Assembly (NCBI GenBank): GCA_027068075.1
Contig: JAMOUJ010000006.1
Location: forward strand, 1-64,000
Reading direction: 5' to 3'
DNA from: Candidatus Aminicenantota bacterium
GTDB lineage: Bacteria; Acidobacteriota; Aminicenantia; S016-38
Length of the DNA: 64,000 nt
Part shown: positions 51,584 to 61,861 of the stretch, piece after piece
How positions within the stretch are numbered: the stretch's first letter is position 1
How the letters are laid out: every line of letters starts with the position of its first letter
Notes under the pieces: model-generated
Database searches by the model: none
What the model was told of the DNA's origin: nothing
Seen by the model: the letters and a program-made list of their open reading frames with translations, nothing else
Program-made: the position numbers and the translations under genes

Positions 51584-54500
51584 ATGAAAGGGAGGACAAG
51601 CCCGAGAATTTGGGCCTTGCTTCTTTTGGTTTTTCTTATGGTTCCAGCCTGGGCATCCAGGCCCAGGCCCAGGGTTCACAGGCCGGGCAGCATCCTGAGA
51701 AACCTCAAGGCTGCCGTGCGGAACATTGACCTGAGGAGGCTCCGCAGGATTCCTCCGGGAAGGATGCACCAGTTTAAAAGAAGGGTGTTTCCCCTGAGGA
51801 AAATCAAGCGGAAATTGGGGGGTGGGAGTGGTTTTGACCCGGTGGTTCAGTTGCGGCCTTCCGGCAGGTTGATGCCGGCGCCCCTTATCACCTTTGAAGG
51901 GCTTGACATGTCCAACTGGGGATCAGGTTGGCCCCCGGACACCAACGGCGATGTGGGAAAGAGCAATGTGGGGGCGAACAACAAGGGGTACTACATTCAG
52001 ACCGTCAACACCTCCATAGGGATTTTTGACAAGTCCGACGGAACCCGGGTGGCGGCCTTCACCTTTGACGACTTCTTTGACGGGACCAACACTCCCTGCG
52101 ACGACAATAATGTGGGCGACCCGGTGGTTCTCTACGACCGCTACCTGGATCGCTGGATAATAACCGATTTCGCATGGACCAGTCAGAGCGATCCGTACGA
52201 ATGTTTTGCCATGAGCAAGACCAACGACCCGGTAAGCGGCGGATGGTACATGTGGGGGGTTAGGTTCAACGAACACAGCGGAACTTCCAGTTACAGCAAT
52301 CTTTTCAACGATTACCCCAAAATGGGGGTTTGGAATAACGGATATTATGTTACCTTCAACGATTTTACCAGCAGTTTCGTAGGGGTTACCGTCTGGGCTC
52401 TGGACAAAAACTCCTTGGCCAGCGGGAGCATGACCCTGGTGGCTTTTTTCCTTGATATTAACGACGATAATTACGCCGCTTCCCTTCTTCCCGCCAACGC
52501 CAAGAGTCCTACCGGACCTCCCTCCGGGTCTCCCAATTATCTTGTTTCCATAGGAGATGATGCCTGGGGAGGAAATATAAGCAGCGACTCCATAGCCATT
52601 TACAGATGTAGCGTGGACTGGAATAACCCTTCGGGGGCCACCCTTACCGGTCCCACGGTGGTGGATGTGGCTTCCTTTGATTACAATATGTGCGGAGGCT
52701 GGGGCGATTCCTGTATTCCCCAGAAGAATTCTAGCGAAAAACTGGATGCTATTTCAGATAGGGCCATGTATTCTGCTTTTTACTGGAATTACGGGGATCA
52801 CGAGACCATAGTCTTCGTACACACGGTGGATGCCGACGGAAACGACCACGCCGGCGTAAGGTGGTATGAACTACGGAACCCCGGCGGAACCAACCCCTCG
52901 GTTTACCAGCAGGGGACCTACGCCCCGGATTCCAACCACCGGTGGATGGGGTCCGCCGCCTGCGATGCCAACGGAAACATAGCCATAGGCTACAGCGTAT
53001 CTTCTTCTAACATGTATCCCGACATAAGGTATGCAGGACACAAGGCCGGAGATCCTCTGGGAGAGATGACCCAGGGTGAAAGCGTTCTTCAGGCAGGAGG
53101 AGGATCCCAGAGTTCAGGATATGGTCGCTGGGGTGATTACTCCATGCTAACTATAGATCCCGACGACAACCTTACCTTCTGGTACACCACCGAATACTAT
53201 CAAACGACGGGCAATCAGTGGCACACTAAAATCGGTTCCTTTAAATTCGCCCCTGCTGACGATCATCCTCCCAGCGTCAGCATTACCAACCCCTCCAACG
53301 GCGATACCGTGTCCGGAAATGTCACTATAACCGCCGACGCCTCCGACGACAACGGGATCGCCAAGGTGGAGTTTTACATAGACGGCACGCTTAAATACAC
53401 GGACACTTCCTCCCCCTACGAGTACACCTGGGATAGTTCCTCCACCTACGACGACGACCATACTATAAAGGTCATAGCCTACGACACAGCCAGCCAGTTA
53501 GGCCAGGACGAAATCACCGTGACCACCGACAACGGGGTGGCTCCGCCCATGCTGGTGGTGGACCTGGACGGAAACACCAACAGTTGTACCTACATAAGGG
53601 ACCTTTTGGAAAACAAGGGCTACAGCGTGGATTACGAAACCTCCATGCCTTCTAAGATACCCAATGGAACCCCTGCCACCTGGGTTTGTTTAGGGATATA
53701 CAGCCAGAACCATCAACTTACCGACGGCGAAGGTGACCTCCTGAAGTCTTACCTTGACTCGGGGGGAAGGGTTTACATGGAAGGAGGGGACACCTGGTGC
53801 TACGACGACTCCACATCGGTACATCCCTACTTCGGCACCTGGCTCAAGGGGGATAGTGGATGTGAGGATGGTAACAAAGACCTGGCCACTATAAACGGAG
53901 TTTCAGGTACCTTTACGGATGGTATGAGTTGGGACTACAGCGGGGATAATAATTGGATAGATCACATAGGGGCCAACCAGAGCGATTCCTTCAACATATG
54001 GGACAACTCCTCGCCGTCCTACCACACGGGGGTTGCCCGGGACAACGCCACCTCCGGCTACAGGACCATAGCGGCCTCCCACGAGTTTGGCGGGGCCGAA
54101 AGTTCCGACCGCTCCGACATCATGGACAAATACCTGGAGTTCTTCTTCGGAGGGGGCACAGACAACCCGCCCACCGTCTCCTTCCAGTATCCCCAGGATG
54201 GCTACGCCGTCTACTCCGTCATAAAGGTAAGGGCCCATGCGGAGGACGACCAGGGCGTTTCCAAGGTGGAGTTCTATCTGGACGATACCCTCCAGAGCAC
54301 CTATACCTGCAGCGGCACCACCTGCGATGCCGTATGGACCTGGGATACCACCCAGAGTTCCGTGGGCAACCACACCCTCAAAGCCATCGCCTACGACACC
54401 GCCAACCAGACCGGTGACCAGTCCATAACCGTCAATGTCCATCCGGGCTACGGCGCCCACTTCGGAGGACCCAACGACGACTTCGGGTATTCCATAGCCA

Positions 54501-55564
54501 TAGACCAGAGCAGGTCCTATGTTTACATGGCAGGGCTCACCTACAGTTATGGGTCCAATCCTCCCAACTACATGATTTACAGGGTTCTTACCAACGGAAT
54601 CGTCCAGGGACGCTATTTCAACTCCGGAGGCCAGAAGGAATACGGCTACGGCGTGGCGGTGGACGGGTCCGGAAATGTTTACCTGGCGGGCTATACTTCC
54701 GACGGAACCCAGAACGACATCCTGGTGTATAAATTTGACTCCTCCATGAACGAACTCTGGAGCAAAACCCTGGGGGGAAGCGGAAACGAGGTGGGCTACG
54801 ACATCGCCGTGGACAGCGACGGCAATGTCATCGTGGTGGGTTATTCCGAGAGTTACAGCAACGGAAGCACCGATGCCATAGTTTACAAACTCAACGGCTC
54901 CGACGGCAGCGTTATCTGGATGAGGCACTACGGAGGAGGCGGAGTGGAAGAGGGCCGCGGCGTCGCCGTAGACAGTTCCAAGAACATCTATGTGGTGGGC
55001 TACACTTCAAGTTTCAGTTACGGTGAGAGGGATGTGGCCATATGGAAGGTAGACCCCGACGGAACCAGGCTCTGGGGCAGGCACTTTGGAGGAACCGACT
55101 ACGACGAAGGCCGGGCGGTGGCGGTTTCCGGAAGTTATGTTTACATAACCGGATGGACCCAGAGTTTCACCTGGGGAGGGCACGACATAGTGGTTTACAA
55201 GATCAACGCATCCAACGGGGCAAGGGTGGCAGCCAAGCACTACGGAGGCTCCAGCGACGACAACGGAGAATCCATCGTCGTGGACGGCAACGGCAATGTC
55301 ATCGTGGTGGGTGAGACCCAGAGTTTCGGCCACGGAGGCATTGACATAGCGGTTTATTCCTTGGCCTCCAGCAACCTGGCCCGCAACTGGGCCAAGCCCC
55401 TGGGTGGCTCCAACTCCGAATTTGGCCTGGATGTGGCGGTGGATTCCGACAACAACATTTACATCGTGGGCTACGGAAACAGTTACACCTACGGTTCCAA
55501 CGACTTCATCCTCTACAAACTGAACTCCAGCGGCGTCAAACTTCCCGTAAGTTCCGGTCAGTAA
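51584..55564 (+). CDS. Large secreted beta-propeller/Ig-like protein
   Basis: 1326 residues from the ATG preceded by AAGGAGG. Signal peptide (about 1-24, VPAWAS). An N-terminal beta-rich region to about 555 (VGDPVVLYDRYLDRWIITD; SGYGRWGDYSMLTID) resembles a sialidase/BNR-like propeller. Then an Ig-like Big_9-type domain (about 561-645, SVSITNPSNGDTVSGNVTIT), a region of unknown fold (about 655-850), a second such domain (about 860-952, HAEDDQGVSKVEFYLDD), and seven 52-residue SBBP-type repeats to the end. No C-terminal sorting motif. Domains suggest adhesion or surface scaffold. Terminated by a strong hairpin. An alternative ATG at 51557 adds nine residues. Confidence 0.86.
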   Translation: MKGRTSPRIWALLLLVFLMVPAWASRPRPRVHRPGSILRNLKAAVRNIDLRRLRRIPPGRMHQFKRRVFPLRKIKRKLGGGSGFDPVVQLRPSGRLMPAPLITFEGLDMSNWGSGWPPDTNGDVGKSNVGANNKGYYIQTVNTSIGIFDKSDGTRVAAFTFDDFFDGTNTPCDDNNVGDPVVLYDRYLDRWIITDFAWTSQSDPYECFAMSKTNDPVSGGWYMWGVRFNEHSGTSSYSNLFNDYPKMGVWNNGYYVTFNDFTSSFVGVTVWALDKNSLASGSMTLVAFFLDINDDNYAASLLPANAKSPTGPPSGSPNYLVSIGDDAWGGNISSDSIAIYRCSVDWNNPSGATLTGPTVVDVASFDYNMCGGWGDSCIPQKNSSEKLDAISDRAMYSAFYWNYGDHETIVFVHTVDADGNDHAGVRWYELRNPGGTNPSVYQQGTYAPDSNHRWMGSAACDANGNIAIGYSVSSSNMYPDIRYAGHKAGDPLGEMTQGESVLQAGGGSQSSGYGRWGDYSMLTIDPDDNLTFWYTTEYYQTTGNQWHTKIGSFKFAPADDHPPSVSITNPSNGDTVSGNVTITADASDDNGIAKVEFYIDGTLKYTDTSSPYEYTWDSSSTYDDDHTIKVIAYDTASQLGQDEITVTTDNGVAPPMLVVDLDGNTNSCTYIRDLLENKGYSVDYETSMPSKIPNGTPATWVCLGIYSQNHQLTDGEGDLLKSYLDSGGRVYMEGGDTWCYDDSTSVHPYFGTWLKGDSGCEDGNKDLATINGVSGTFTDGMSWDYSGDNNWIDHIGANQSDSFNIWDNSSPSYHTGVARDNATSGYRTIAASHEFGGAESSDRSDIMDKYLEFFFGGGTDNPPTVSFQYPQDGYAVYSVIKVRAHAEDDQGVSKVEFYLDDTLQSTYTCSGTTCDAVWTWDTTQSSVGNHTLKAIAYDTANQTGDQSITVNVHPGYGAHFGGPNDDFGYSIAIDQSRSYVYMAGLTYSYGSNPPNYMIYRVLTNGIVQGRYFNSGGQKEYGYGVAVDGSGNVYLAGYTSDGTQNDILVYKFDSSMNELWSKTLGGSGNEVGYDIAVDSDGNVIVVGYSESYSNGSTDAIVYKLNGSDGSVIWMRHYGGGGVEEGRGVAVDSSKNIYVVGYTSSFSYGERDVAIWKVDPDGTRLWGRHFGGTDYDEGRAVAVSGSYVYITGWTQSFTWGGHDIVVYKINASNGARVAAKHYGGSSDDNGESIVVDGNGNVIVVGETQSFGHGGIDIAVYSLASSNLARNWAKPLGGSNSEFGLDVAVDSDNNIYIVGYGNSYTYGSNDFILYKLNSSGVKLPVSSGQ
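54452..55540 (+). repeat. Seven in-frame repeats forming one propeller
   Basis: Seven units of about 52 codons each. Each begins with a Gly-Gly phrase (HFGGPNDDFGYSIAID; GGSGNEVGYDIAVD; GGTDYDEGRAVAV) and has VYLAGYT-like and D-I/V-x-V-Y-K strands. Copies are divergent, not identical at base level, so this is an old protein repeat. Seven such units make one closed propeller. Confidence 0.8.
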
Positions 55565-55584
55565 AGACAGACTGAAATAGAGAA

Positions 55585-55609
55585 GGGGGGCTTCGGCCCC
55601 CCTTTTTTT
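55585..55609 (+). terminator. Intrinsic terminator with UUCG tetraloop
   Basis: GGGGGGC, TTCG, GCCCCCC and seven T, 21 bases after the large secreted protein's stop. The C(UUCG)G tetraloop is especially stable. The reverse orientation has a poor T tract. Confidence 0.9.
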
Positions 55610-55648
55610 ATGAGTAAATCTGGGGGCGGAGAGGAAAAAATCCGTAAT

Positions 55649-56203
55649 TTAAAATAGGGTGGGTATTCCCTTCTTCTCCCGGAGGCGTTGCCTGGCTCCC
55701 CTCAGGAGGATTTCCTCCTTTACTTCCGGCGGGGCGTCCAGGTTCTTCAGCCTTTCCCGGGCCCAGGCCAGGGCGCTTTCCCTTTCCTCCTCGCTGGCTT
55801 CTTTCCATACCCGGGCGGTTATTTCTTCGTCCAGGGCCGTGGCCCGGTCAAATTCCCCCTCCTCCAGCAGGGCATAGGCCCTTTCCAGCACCTCCCGATA
55901 TTGGGGCGGGGTTTTTCTGGAAAATTTTTTCCCCTTTCCCGCCTCCATGGTCAGCGCTTTCCGGGCCTCCTTCTCTATTCTCCTTTTCAAACTCCACAGG
56001 GAGAGCATCCGCTTCTTCTTCCTCTTGAAAACGGAAACGAAGCCCTCTTCAATGGCCTTCAAAACGGCCGTTATGGGAATTTCCCTTTCCCAGAGGTCCT
56101 CCAGGAGTTCCATGTCCCGGCTGGAGAGGAATAGAAGACGACTCCATTTTCTCCAGGCCTCCTCCGCCCTGCGGAAGTAGGTATCCTTATCTGTTGAGTT
56201 CAT
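55649..56203 (-). CDS. Conserved-looking helical protein of unknown function
   Basis: 184 residues, not recognised. Mostly charged helices: MNSTDKDTYFRRAEEAWRKW, then DMELLEDLWEREIPITAVLK and ERESALAWARERLKNLDAP. No cysteines, membrane segment or signal peptide. Its start overlaps the coaX end by 17 bases, so it is the last gene of the PAP2-mtnA-coaX operon and probably translationally coupled. A soluble adaptor or regulator is possible, but nothing shows it. Confidence 0.75.
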   Translation of the reverse strand: MNSTDKDTYFRRAEEAWRKWSRLLFLSSRDMELLEDLWEREIPITAVLKAIEEGFVSVFKRKKKRMLSLWSLKRRIEKEARKALTMEAGKGKKFSRKTPPQYREVLERAYALLEEGEFDRATALDEEITARVWKEASEEERESALAWARERLKNLDAPPEVKEEILLRGARQRLREKKGIPTLF

Positions 56204-56907
56204 AGATTATGCGGAGTCCGTGGAGGGTCAGGTTTTCGTCGTAAAATTGGATTTCCTGGCTGGCCCGGGATATTTCCCCTCCTTCCCCTCCGGTCCCCAC
56301 CACAGAGCAGTCTCCAACTTCTTCCTTTATGGCCCGTATGGTCCCGTCCACCATGGACTTAAAACCCAAAAACAGGCCTTTTTCAATGCTGTCGGCGGTG
56401 TTTCTTCCGATGGCTCCCTTCTTCTCCTTGAATTCCACCTGGGGAAGTTTGGCGGCCCTGGCATACAGGGCCTGGGATGAGGTTTTGATTCCGGGAAATA
56501 TAAGGCCACCCAGGTATTCTCCCCGGTGGGAGAGAACATCAAAGGTTATGGCGGTTCCGAAGTCCACGATTATGAGGGGGGTTCCGTATTTGGCCTTTCC
56601 ACCCACGGCGTTGGCTATTCTGTCGGCCCCCACGGCGGTGGGAGGGTCGTAGAGGATGGGAAGCCCGGTTTTAATCCCCGGGGCCACGAAGATGGGATCC
56701 AGGTTCAGCCTCTCCCTGAAGAACCTCCTAAGTTCTCCGCTGATGGTGGGAACCACCGAGGATATGATTCCCCCCTCCACGCCGTCCAGAAATTCCCGGA
56801 GGAGTATCCACCACTCGTCGGAGGTCCGGTCCGTGCTTTTCAGCCGGATTTTCCAGACGAGGTCTTCGCCCCTGAACAGTCCCAGGACGGTGTTGGTGTT
56901 TCCCACA

Positions 56908-56924
<17 letters not shown>
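56187..56924 (-). CDS. coaX: Type III pantothenate kinase
   Basis: 245 residues. Phosphorylates pantothenate, the first step of CoA synthesis. ASKHA-fold motifs: IDVGNTNTVLGLF at the start (Asp6), GADRIANAVGG, VDFGTAITFDVL and GTGGEGGEISR. ATG 56924 preferred over the upstream TTG because it follows GGAGG by 7 bases; it overlaps mtnA by 17 bases. No type I enzyme is visible in the window. Confidence 0.94.
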
Positions 56925-57900
<976 letters not shown>

Positions 57901-57901
57901 G

Positions 57902-58561
57902 TCAACCTCCTGTAAACGCAAAACTTATTGTGAGGCCGTCGCCGGTGGGGATTACGGCTATGAATCCCCCTTTTCTCACCACCAGCGAGGCCGCCCCGTA
58001 TCCCACCACCGCCCCCGCCACGGTGTCGGAAAGCCAGTGGGCGTTTTTCCTCATCCTGGCGAAGGCCGTAAGGACCGGTATTATGTAAAGAACCTTGAGT
58101 CCGTATTCCTTGGCGAAAACCGAACAAACTGCGGTGGCCACCGTCACATGGCCCGAGGGAAAACTGCGGCTTCCCCACTGAAACTCAAAGGGAGAACTGG
58201 CCTCGGAGGGCCTCTTTCTCATGGTGACGGTTTTCAAAAGGTTGGTTACCGCCCCGGATATCAGGAAGGCCTCCCCGGCCTCCAGGGAGACCTTCGCCAG
58301 CCTTTTCTTGCCCAGGGCCAGACCTCCCAGCCCCACCACCGCCACCCCGGGGGCCAGATATTTCCCCTCTCCGAAGGCGTTTCCCACCTCCGCCAGGTGG
58401 TCCGCCAGGGAACTTCCCCCGTCCATCCAGGTCCTTACCTGGGAGTCCAGGGGCAGGCTCAGGACCACCGCCAGGGTGCCGAAGAGGAGCGTCTTGCCTT
58501 CGGAAAGACCCGCCCTCAGGGGAAGGCTGAGGATAAGAAGCGAGAGGAAAACTCCCTTCAT
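57902..58561 (-). CDS. PAP2-type phosphatase
   Basis: 219 residues with signal-anchor and three or four further hydrophobic segments. The three phosphatase motifs are complete: K-x6-R-P as KTVTMRKRP, PSGH in SFPSGHVTVA and R-x5-H-x3-D in ARMRKNAHWLSD. Such enzymes dephosphorylate lipids such as undecaprenyl diphosphate or phosphatidic acid in the inner membrane, with the active site outside. First gene of the operon; its start lies 7 bases after an extended -10. Confidence 0.88.
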   Translation of the reverse strand: MKGVFLSLLILSLPLRAGLSEGKTLLFGTLAVVLSLPLDSQVRTWMDGGSSLADHLAEVGNAFGEGKYLAPGVAVVGLGGLALGKKRLAKVSLEAGEAFLISGAVTNLLKTVTMRKRPSEASSPFEFQWGSRSFPSGHVTVATAVCSVFAKEYGLKVLYIIPVLTAFARMRKNAHWLSDTVAGAVVGYGAASLVVRKGGFIAVIPTGDGLTISFAFTGG

Positions 58562-58586
58562 GGATTAAAGGATACCAGGGTATAAT
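58562..58586. promoter_or_regulatory. Divergent promoters between PAP2 and ggt
   Basis: Minus: TGG then TATCCT (58574-58569), 7 bases before the PAP2 ATG. Plus: TATAAT (58581-58586), giving a leader of about 17 bases with GGGAGG before ggt. The two -10 elements lie about 10 bases apart. Confidence 0.55.
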
Positions 58587-58609
58587 GGGAAAGTAAAAGG
58601 GAGGCAGAC

Positions 58610-60280
58610 ATGAAAAGGGTAGGCGTTTTTCTCATGATGGCCCTTGCGATGTGGGCCTCGGCGGTGGTAAGCGACAATTACTACGCCACCGAAGCCGGAG
58701 CCAGGGTTCTGGCAGAGGGAGGAAATGCGGTGGATGCGGCGGTGGCCGTGGGCTTTGCCCTGGCGGTGGTCTATCCCTCCGCCGGCAACATAGGTGGAGG
58801 TGGTTTTATGCTGGTGTGGGACGGAAAGAAGGCCTATTTTCTGGATTACCGGGAGACTGCCCCCACGGGAGCCCGGGTGGATATGTTCGTCAGGGAAGGT
58901 AAATTTCAGCCCCAACTTTCCACGGTGGGAGCCCTGGCCGCCGGGGTTCCCGGGACCGTGGCAGGTCTCCTGGAGGCCCACCGAAGGTTCGGCCAACTTC
59001 CCCTGGATAGGGTGATGGCCCCGGCCATTGACCTGGCGGAGAGGGGCTTCCGCCTCAGCGTTTTCCAGGCCAGAAGGTTTAAGAGGATGGAAAAACTCCT
59101 GAGGCGGTTTCCTGAAACTTCCCGGATTTTTCTCCCCGGGGGCAGGGTTCCCCTACCGGGCCAACTCCTGGTCCAGAAGGATCTGGCCAGAACCCTCCGC
59201 CTCATTGCCAGGAAAGGAAGAAGTGGATTTTATTCGGGTAGGACGGCGGGACTCATCCTCAACACCATGAAGAGGTGGGGAGGGCTCATTACCCTGAAGG
59301 ACCTCCAGAACTACCGTCCCCGGTGGAGGGAGCCCGAGGAGATAAACTTTCTGGGTCTGAAGGTTTACTCTCCTTCTCTTCCATCCAGCGGAGGGCTCAT
59401 ATTGAGGACGGTCCTGGGGGCCGTGGAAGCCTCGGGCTTCCGCAGGCCCGGACCCCTTTATCACCATGCCCTCATAGAAGCCCTGAAACTGGCCTTTTAC
59501 GATCGGGCGAAGTTCATGGGGGATCCCGACTTCGCCAGGGTTCCCCTGAGGGGACTTCGCTCCAGGGCCTATTTAATGGAAAGGTTGAGGAGGATTCCCC
59601 TTCTTTCCCCCCTCCCCCCGGAAAAATTTGAGTTCAACCCCTGGAAATACGAAAGGGAAGAAACCACTCATTTTTCCGTCTACGACGGGAAAATGGCCGT
59701 CTCCAACACATACACGATAAACGGGCTCTTTGGAAGTGGACTCGTGGTGGAGGGGGCAGGTTTTCTCCTGAACAACGAAATGGACGATTTCTCCACCCCC
59801 GGGGTTGCCAATCAATTCGGAGCCCTGGGGAGCCAGGCCAACTACATCCAGGAGGGAAAGCGGATGCTCTCCTCCATGACCCCCACCCTGGTGCTCAGGG
59901 AGGGGAGGGTGGAGGCGGTGCTGGGAAGCCCCGGAGGCACCACCATACCCAGCGTGGTGGCCCAGGTGCTCCTCAACCTCTACCTGCTGAAGATGGACCC
60001 TTGGGAGGCGGTGGTGGCCCCAAGGTTGCACCACCAGTGGTATCCTGACCTGGTTTTCCTGGGGAGGGACTTCAGCCCCTCCGCCGCAAGAGCCCTTGAA
60101 AAAATGGGGTACCGACTCCGCTGGAGAAGGCCTCTGGGCGATGTCAACGGAATTTACCTGTGGGCAGGCAGGTATTATCCCATTGCTGACCCCCGGGGGG
60201 ACGGCCGGGGAGCGGTGGTGCGTTCCTCCACCGGAAAGTACGAGGGAATCATAATGAAAACCCGGGGGCATACGCCGTAA
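58610..60280 (+). CDS. ggt: Gamma-glutamyltransferase
   Basis: 556 residues with a signal peptide (1-18, MWASA). Hydrolyses or transfers gamma-glutamyl groups, e.g. from glutathione, in the periplasm. Ntn-hydrolase processed in cis: the nucleophile is Thr352 in EETTHFSVYDG, so cleavage should occur after Glu351. Other landmarks are EGGNAVDAAVAVGFALAVVY, YRETAPTGA and LSSMTPTLVLREGR, GSPGGTTIPS. All key residues look intact. Own promoter and a GGGAGG site; single gene. The nfeD promoter follows directly. Confidence 0.95.
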   Translation: MKRVGVFLMMALAMWASAVVSDNYYATEAGARVLAEGGNAVDAAVAVGFALAVVYPSAGNIGGGGFMLVWDGKKAYFLDYRETAPTGARVDMFVREGKFQPQLSTVGALAAGVPGTVAGLLEAHRRFGQLPLDRVMAPAIDLAERGFRLSVFQARRFKRMEKLLRRFPETSRIFLPGGRVPLPGQLLVQKDLARTLRLIARKGRSGFYSGRTAGLILNTMKRWGGLITLKDLQNYRPRWREPEEINFLGLKVYSPSLPSSGGLILRTVLGAVEASGFRRPGPLYHHALIEALKLAFYDRAKFMGDPDFARVPLRGLRSRAYLMERLRRIPLLSPLPPEKFEFNPWKYEREETTHFSVYDGKMAVSNTYTINGLFGSGLVVEGAGFLLNNEMDDFSTPGVANQFGALGSQANYIQEGKRMLSSMTPTLVLREGRVEAVLGSPGGTTIPSVVAQVLLNLYLLKMDPWEAVVAPRLHHQWYPDLVFLGRDFSPSAARALEKMGYRLRWRRPLGDVNGIYLWAGRYYPIADPRGDGRGAVVRSSTGKYEGIIMKTRGHTP

Positions 60281-60302
60281 AGTTTTCTCACGGGAGCGGC
60301 AC

Positions 60303-60317
60303 TGTTATAATTATAAA
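60303..60317 (+). promoter_or_regulatory. Extended -10 promoter for a leaderless nfeD message
   Basis: TGT then TATAAT (60306-60311), six bases, GTG at 60318. Confidence 0.7.
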
Positions 60318-61574
60318 GTGAGGAAACTTGGCCTTCTCCTCGTAGTTCAGATGCTCTGGGCCTCGCAGGTTTACCTGGCCCGGGTGGAAGCCCCCATCCA
60401 TCCCATAACCGAGGAGTACATTCTCAGGGCCCTTTCCCTGGCGGAGATGAATTCCTCCCCCTTCATCCTTCAACTTAACACCCCCGGGGGTCTGGATACT
60501 TCCATGAGAAACATAATGAAGAGGATGATGAACTCCTCGGTGCCCGTGGTGGTGTATGTGGCTCCTTCCGGAGGTCGGGCCGCTTCGGCGGGATTTTTCA
60601 TAGCCCTTTCGGCGGACTTCGTGGCCATGGCCCCCGGCACCAGCATGGGAGCCGCCCATCCCGTGGCCATGGGCCAGAAGATGGACAAGGTGATGAGCGA
60701 AAAGGTAGCCCAGGACGCTTCGGCCCTGGTTCGCTCCCTGGCCCGGATGAGGGGAAGGGATGTGAAGGCAGCGGAGGAGGCCGTCACCAAAAGCAGATCT
60801 TACAACGAAAAGGAGGCCCTGGACCTTCACCTGGCCGATGCCGTGGCGGAGGACCTTCCGCGGCTTCTGGAAGTTCTGGACGGCCGGGTGGTAAGCAAAC
60901 CCGACGGAAGGGAGTTTAAACTGAAAACCGCCGGGGCTGAGGTAAAAACCGTGGAGATGACCTTCAGGGAGAAGTTCCTCACGGTGATAGCCAATCCTTC
61001 CCTGGCCTATTTTCTCCTGATGCTCGGTTTGCTGGGGCTTTATTTTGAGTTTTCCCATCCCGGGGCCGTGATACCGGGGGTGGTGGGGGGGATTTCCCTG
61101 ATCCTGGCCTTTTTCGCCTTTCAAATCCTCCCCATCAGCATTGCCGGTCTTCTCCTCATCCTCCTGGGTATAGGGCTTTTCGTGGCAGAGGCCAAGGTTC
61201 AGGGTTTTGGACTTCTTGGAATGGGAGGTGGAGTGGCTTTGTTCATAGGGTCACTGATGTTAATTAAGTCCCCGGACCCATCCATGAGGCCCTCCCTTTC
61301 GGTGATAACTTCCACGGTCATCGGGGTAACGCTTATAGCGTTGTTTCTCATCTACCTTGTGGCCAGGGCCATAAGGGAAAAACCCATGACCGGACCCGAG
61401 GGGATGCTCGGTGAGGAGGGGGAGGTTTTTTCGGACTTCGTGGAGGGAAGGGGCAAGGTGTTCGTCCACGGCGAACTCTGGAACGCCGTATCCACGGAGG
61501 ACCTGAAGCGGGGCGACCGGGTGGTGGTGAAGGGGGTAAAGGGTATGGTCCTGATGGTGGAGAAAAAGGCCTGA
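60318..61574 (+). CDS. NfeD-family membrane serine protease (ClpP class)
   Basis: 418 residues, long NfeD form. Signal-like N-terminus, a ClpP-like protease domain (about 20-215) with catalytic Ser90 in GGRAASAGFF and a Lys near 129 in MSEKVAQDASA, then four membrane helices (about 235-345), and a C-terminal OB-fold domain (GPEGMLGEEGEVFSDFVEGR). Related archaeal enzymes cut stomatin-like proteins. The SPFH gene in this window is 10 kb away rather than adjacent. Start GTG is exactly 6 bases after TATAAT, so the message is probably leaderless. Confidence 0.92.
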   Translation: MRKLGLLLVVQMLWASQVYLARVEAPIHPITEEYILRALSLAEMNSSPFILQLNTPGGLDTSMRNIMKRMMNSSVPVVVYVAPSGGRAASAGFFIALSADFVAMAPGTSMGAAHPVAMGQKMDKVMSEKVAQDASALVRSLARMRGRDVKAAEEAVTKSRSYNEKEALDLHLADAVAEDLPRLLEVLDGRVVSKPDGREFKLKTAGAEVKTVEMTFREKFLTVIANPSLAYFLLMLGLLGLYFEFSHPGAVIPGVVGGISLILAFFAFQILPISIAGLLLILLGIGLFVAEAKVQGFGLLGMGGGVALFIGSLMLIKSPDPSMRPSLSVITSTVIGVTLIALFLIYLVARAIREKPMTGPEGMLGEEGEVFSDFVEGRGKVFVHGELWNAVSTEDLKRGDRVVVKGVKGMVLMVEKKA

Positions 61575-61580
61575 TTTCCC

Positions 61581-61609
61581 TTGACAAAACCTCCGGGATT
61601 CCTTAATTT
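61581..61609 (+). promoter_or_regulatory. Consensus sigma-70 promoter for a leaderless 2Fe-2S gene
   Basis: TTGACA (61581-61586, perfect -35), 17 bases, TAATTT (61604-61609), six bases, GTG at 61616. The predicted start is the G of the start codon. Confidence 0.75.
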
Positions 61610-61615
61610 TATCCT

Positions 61616-61861
61616 GTGGAAACAGTCCATATCAGGGTAAACGGAAGGGAGATAGAGGCCCGGGAAGGGGAGATGCTGGCGGCGGCCCTGCTGAGGGCCG
61701 GATTTAAGGTCTTTAGAAAAAGTCCCGGTGGAAGTCCCCGTTCCCTATTCTGCGGCATGGGAACATGCTTTGAGTGTTTGATTAAGGTGGACGGCTCCTG
61801 GGTCCGCTCCTGCATAACCCCCGTCAGGGAAGGCATGGAGGTGGAAGTTGAAGAGGATTGA
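61616..61861 (+). CDS. 2Fe-2S subunit of an HcnA/SoxA-like dehydrogenase
   Basis: 81 residues, small ferredoxin-like subunit. VHIRVNGREIEAREGEMLAA is the beta-grasp start; the cluster ligands are in RSLFCGMGTCFECLIKV and a final Cys in VRSCITPV. In HcnABC and heterotrimeric sarcosine or proline dehydrogenases such a subunit passes electrons from the flavin subunits. It overlaps the next gene by 14 bases. GTG start, apparently leaderless. Confidence 0.88.
   Translation: METVHIRVNGREIEAREGEMLAAALLRAGFKVFRKSPGGSPRSLFCGMGTCFECLIKVDGSWVRSCITPVREGMEVEVEED

Noticed and set aside
53903-54928. 341-codon antisense frame in the large secreted protein
   Set aside because: Val/Gly-rich shadow of the repeat region on the other strand; the sense frame has clear Ig-like and propeller repeats.
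54452-55540. CRISPR array or DNA tandem repeat
   Set aside because: The periodicity is at protein level; units are about 156 bases, not identical and in frame.
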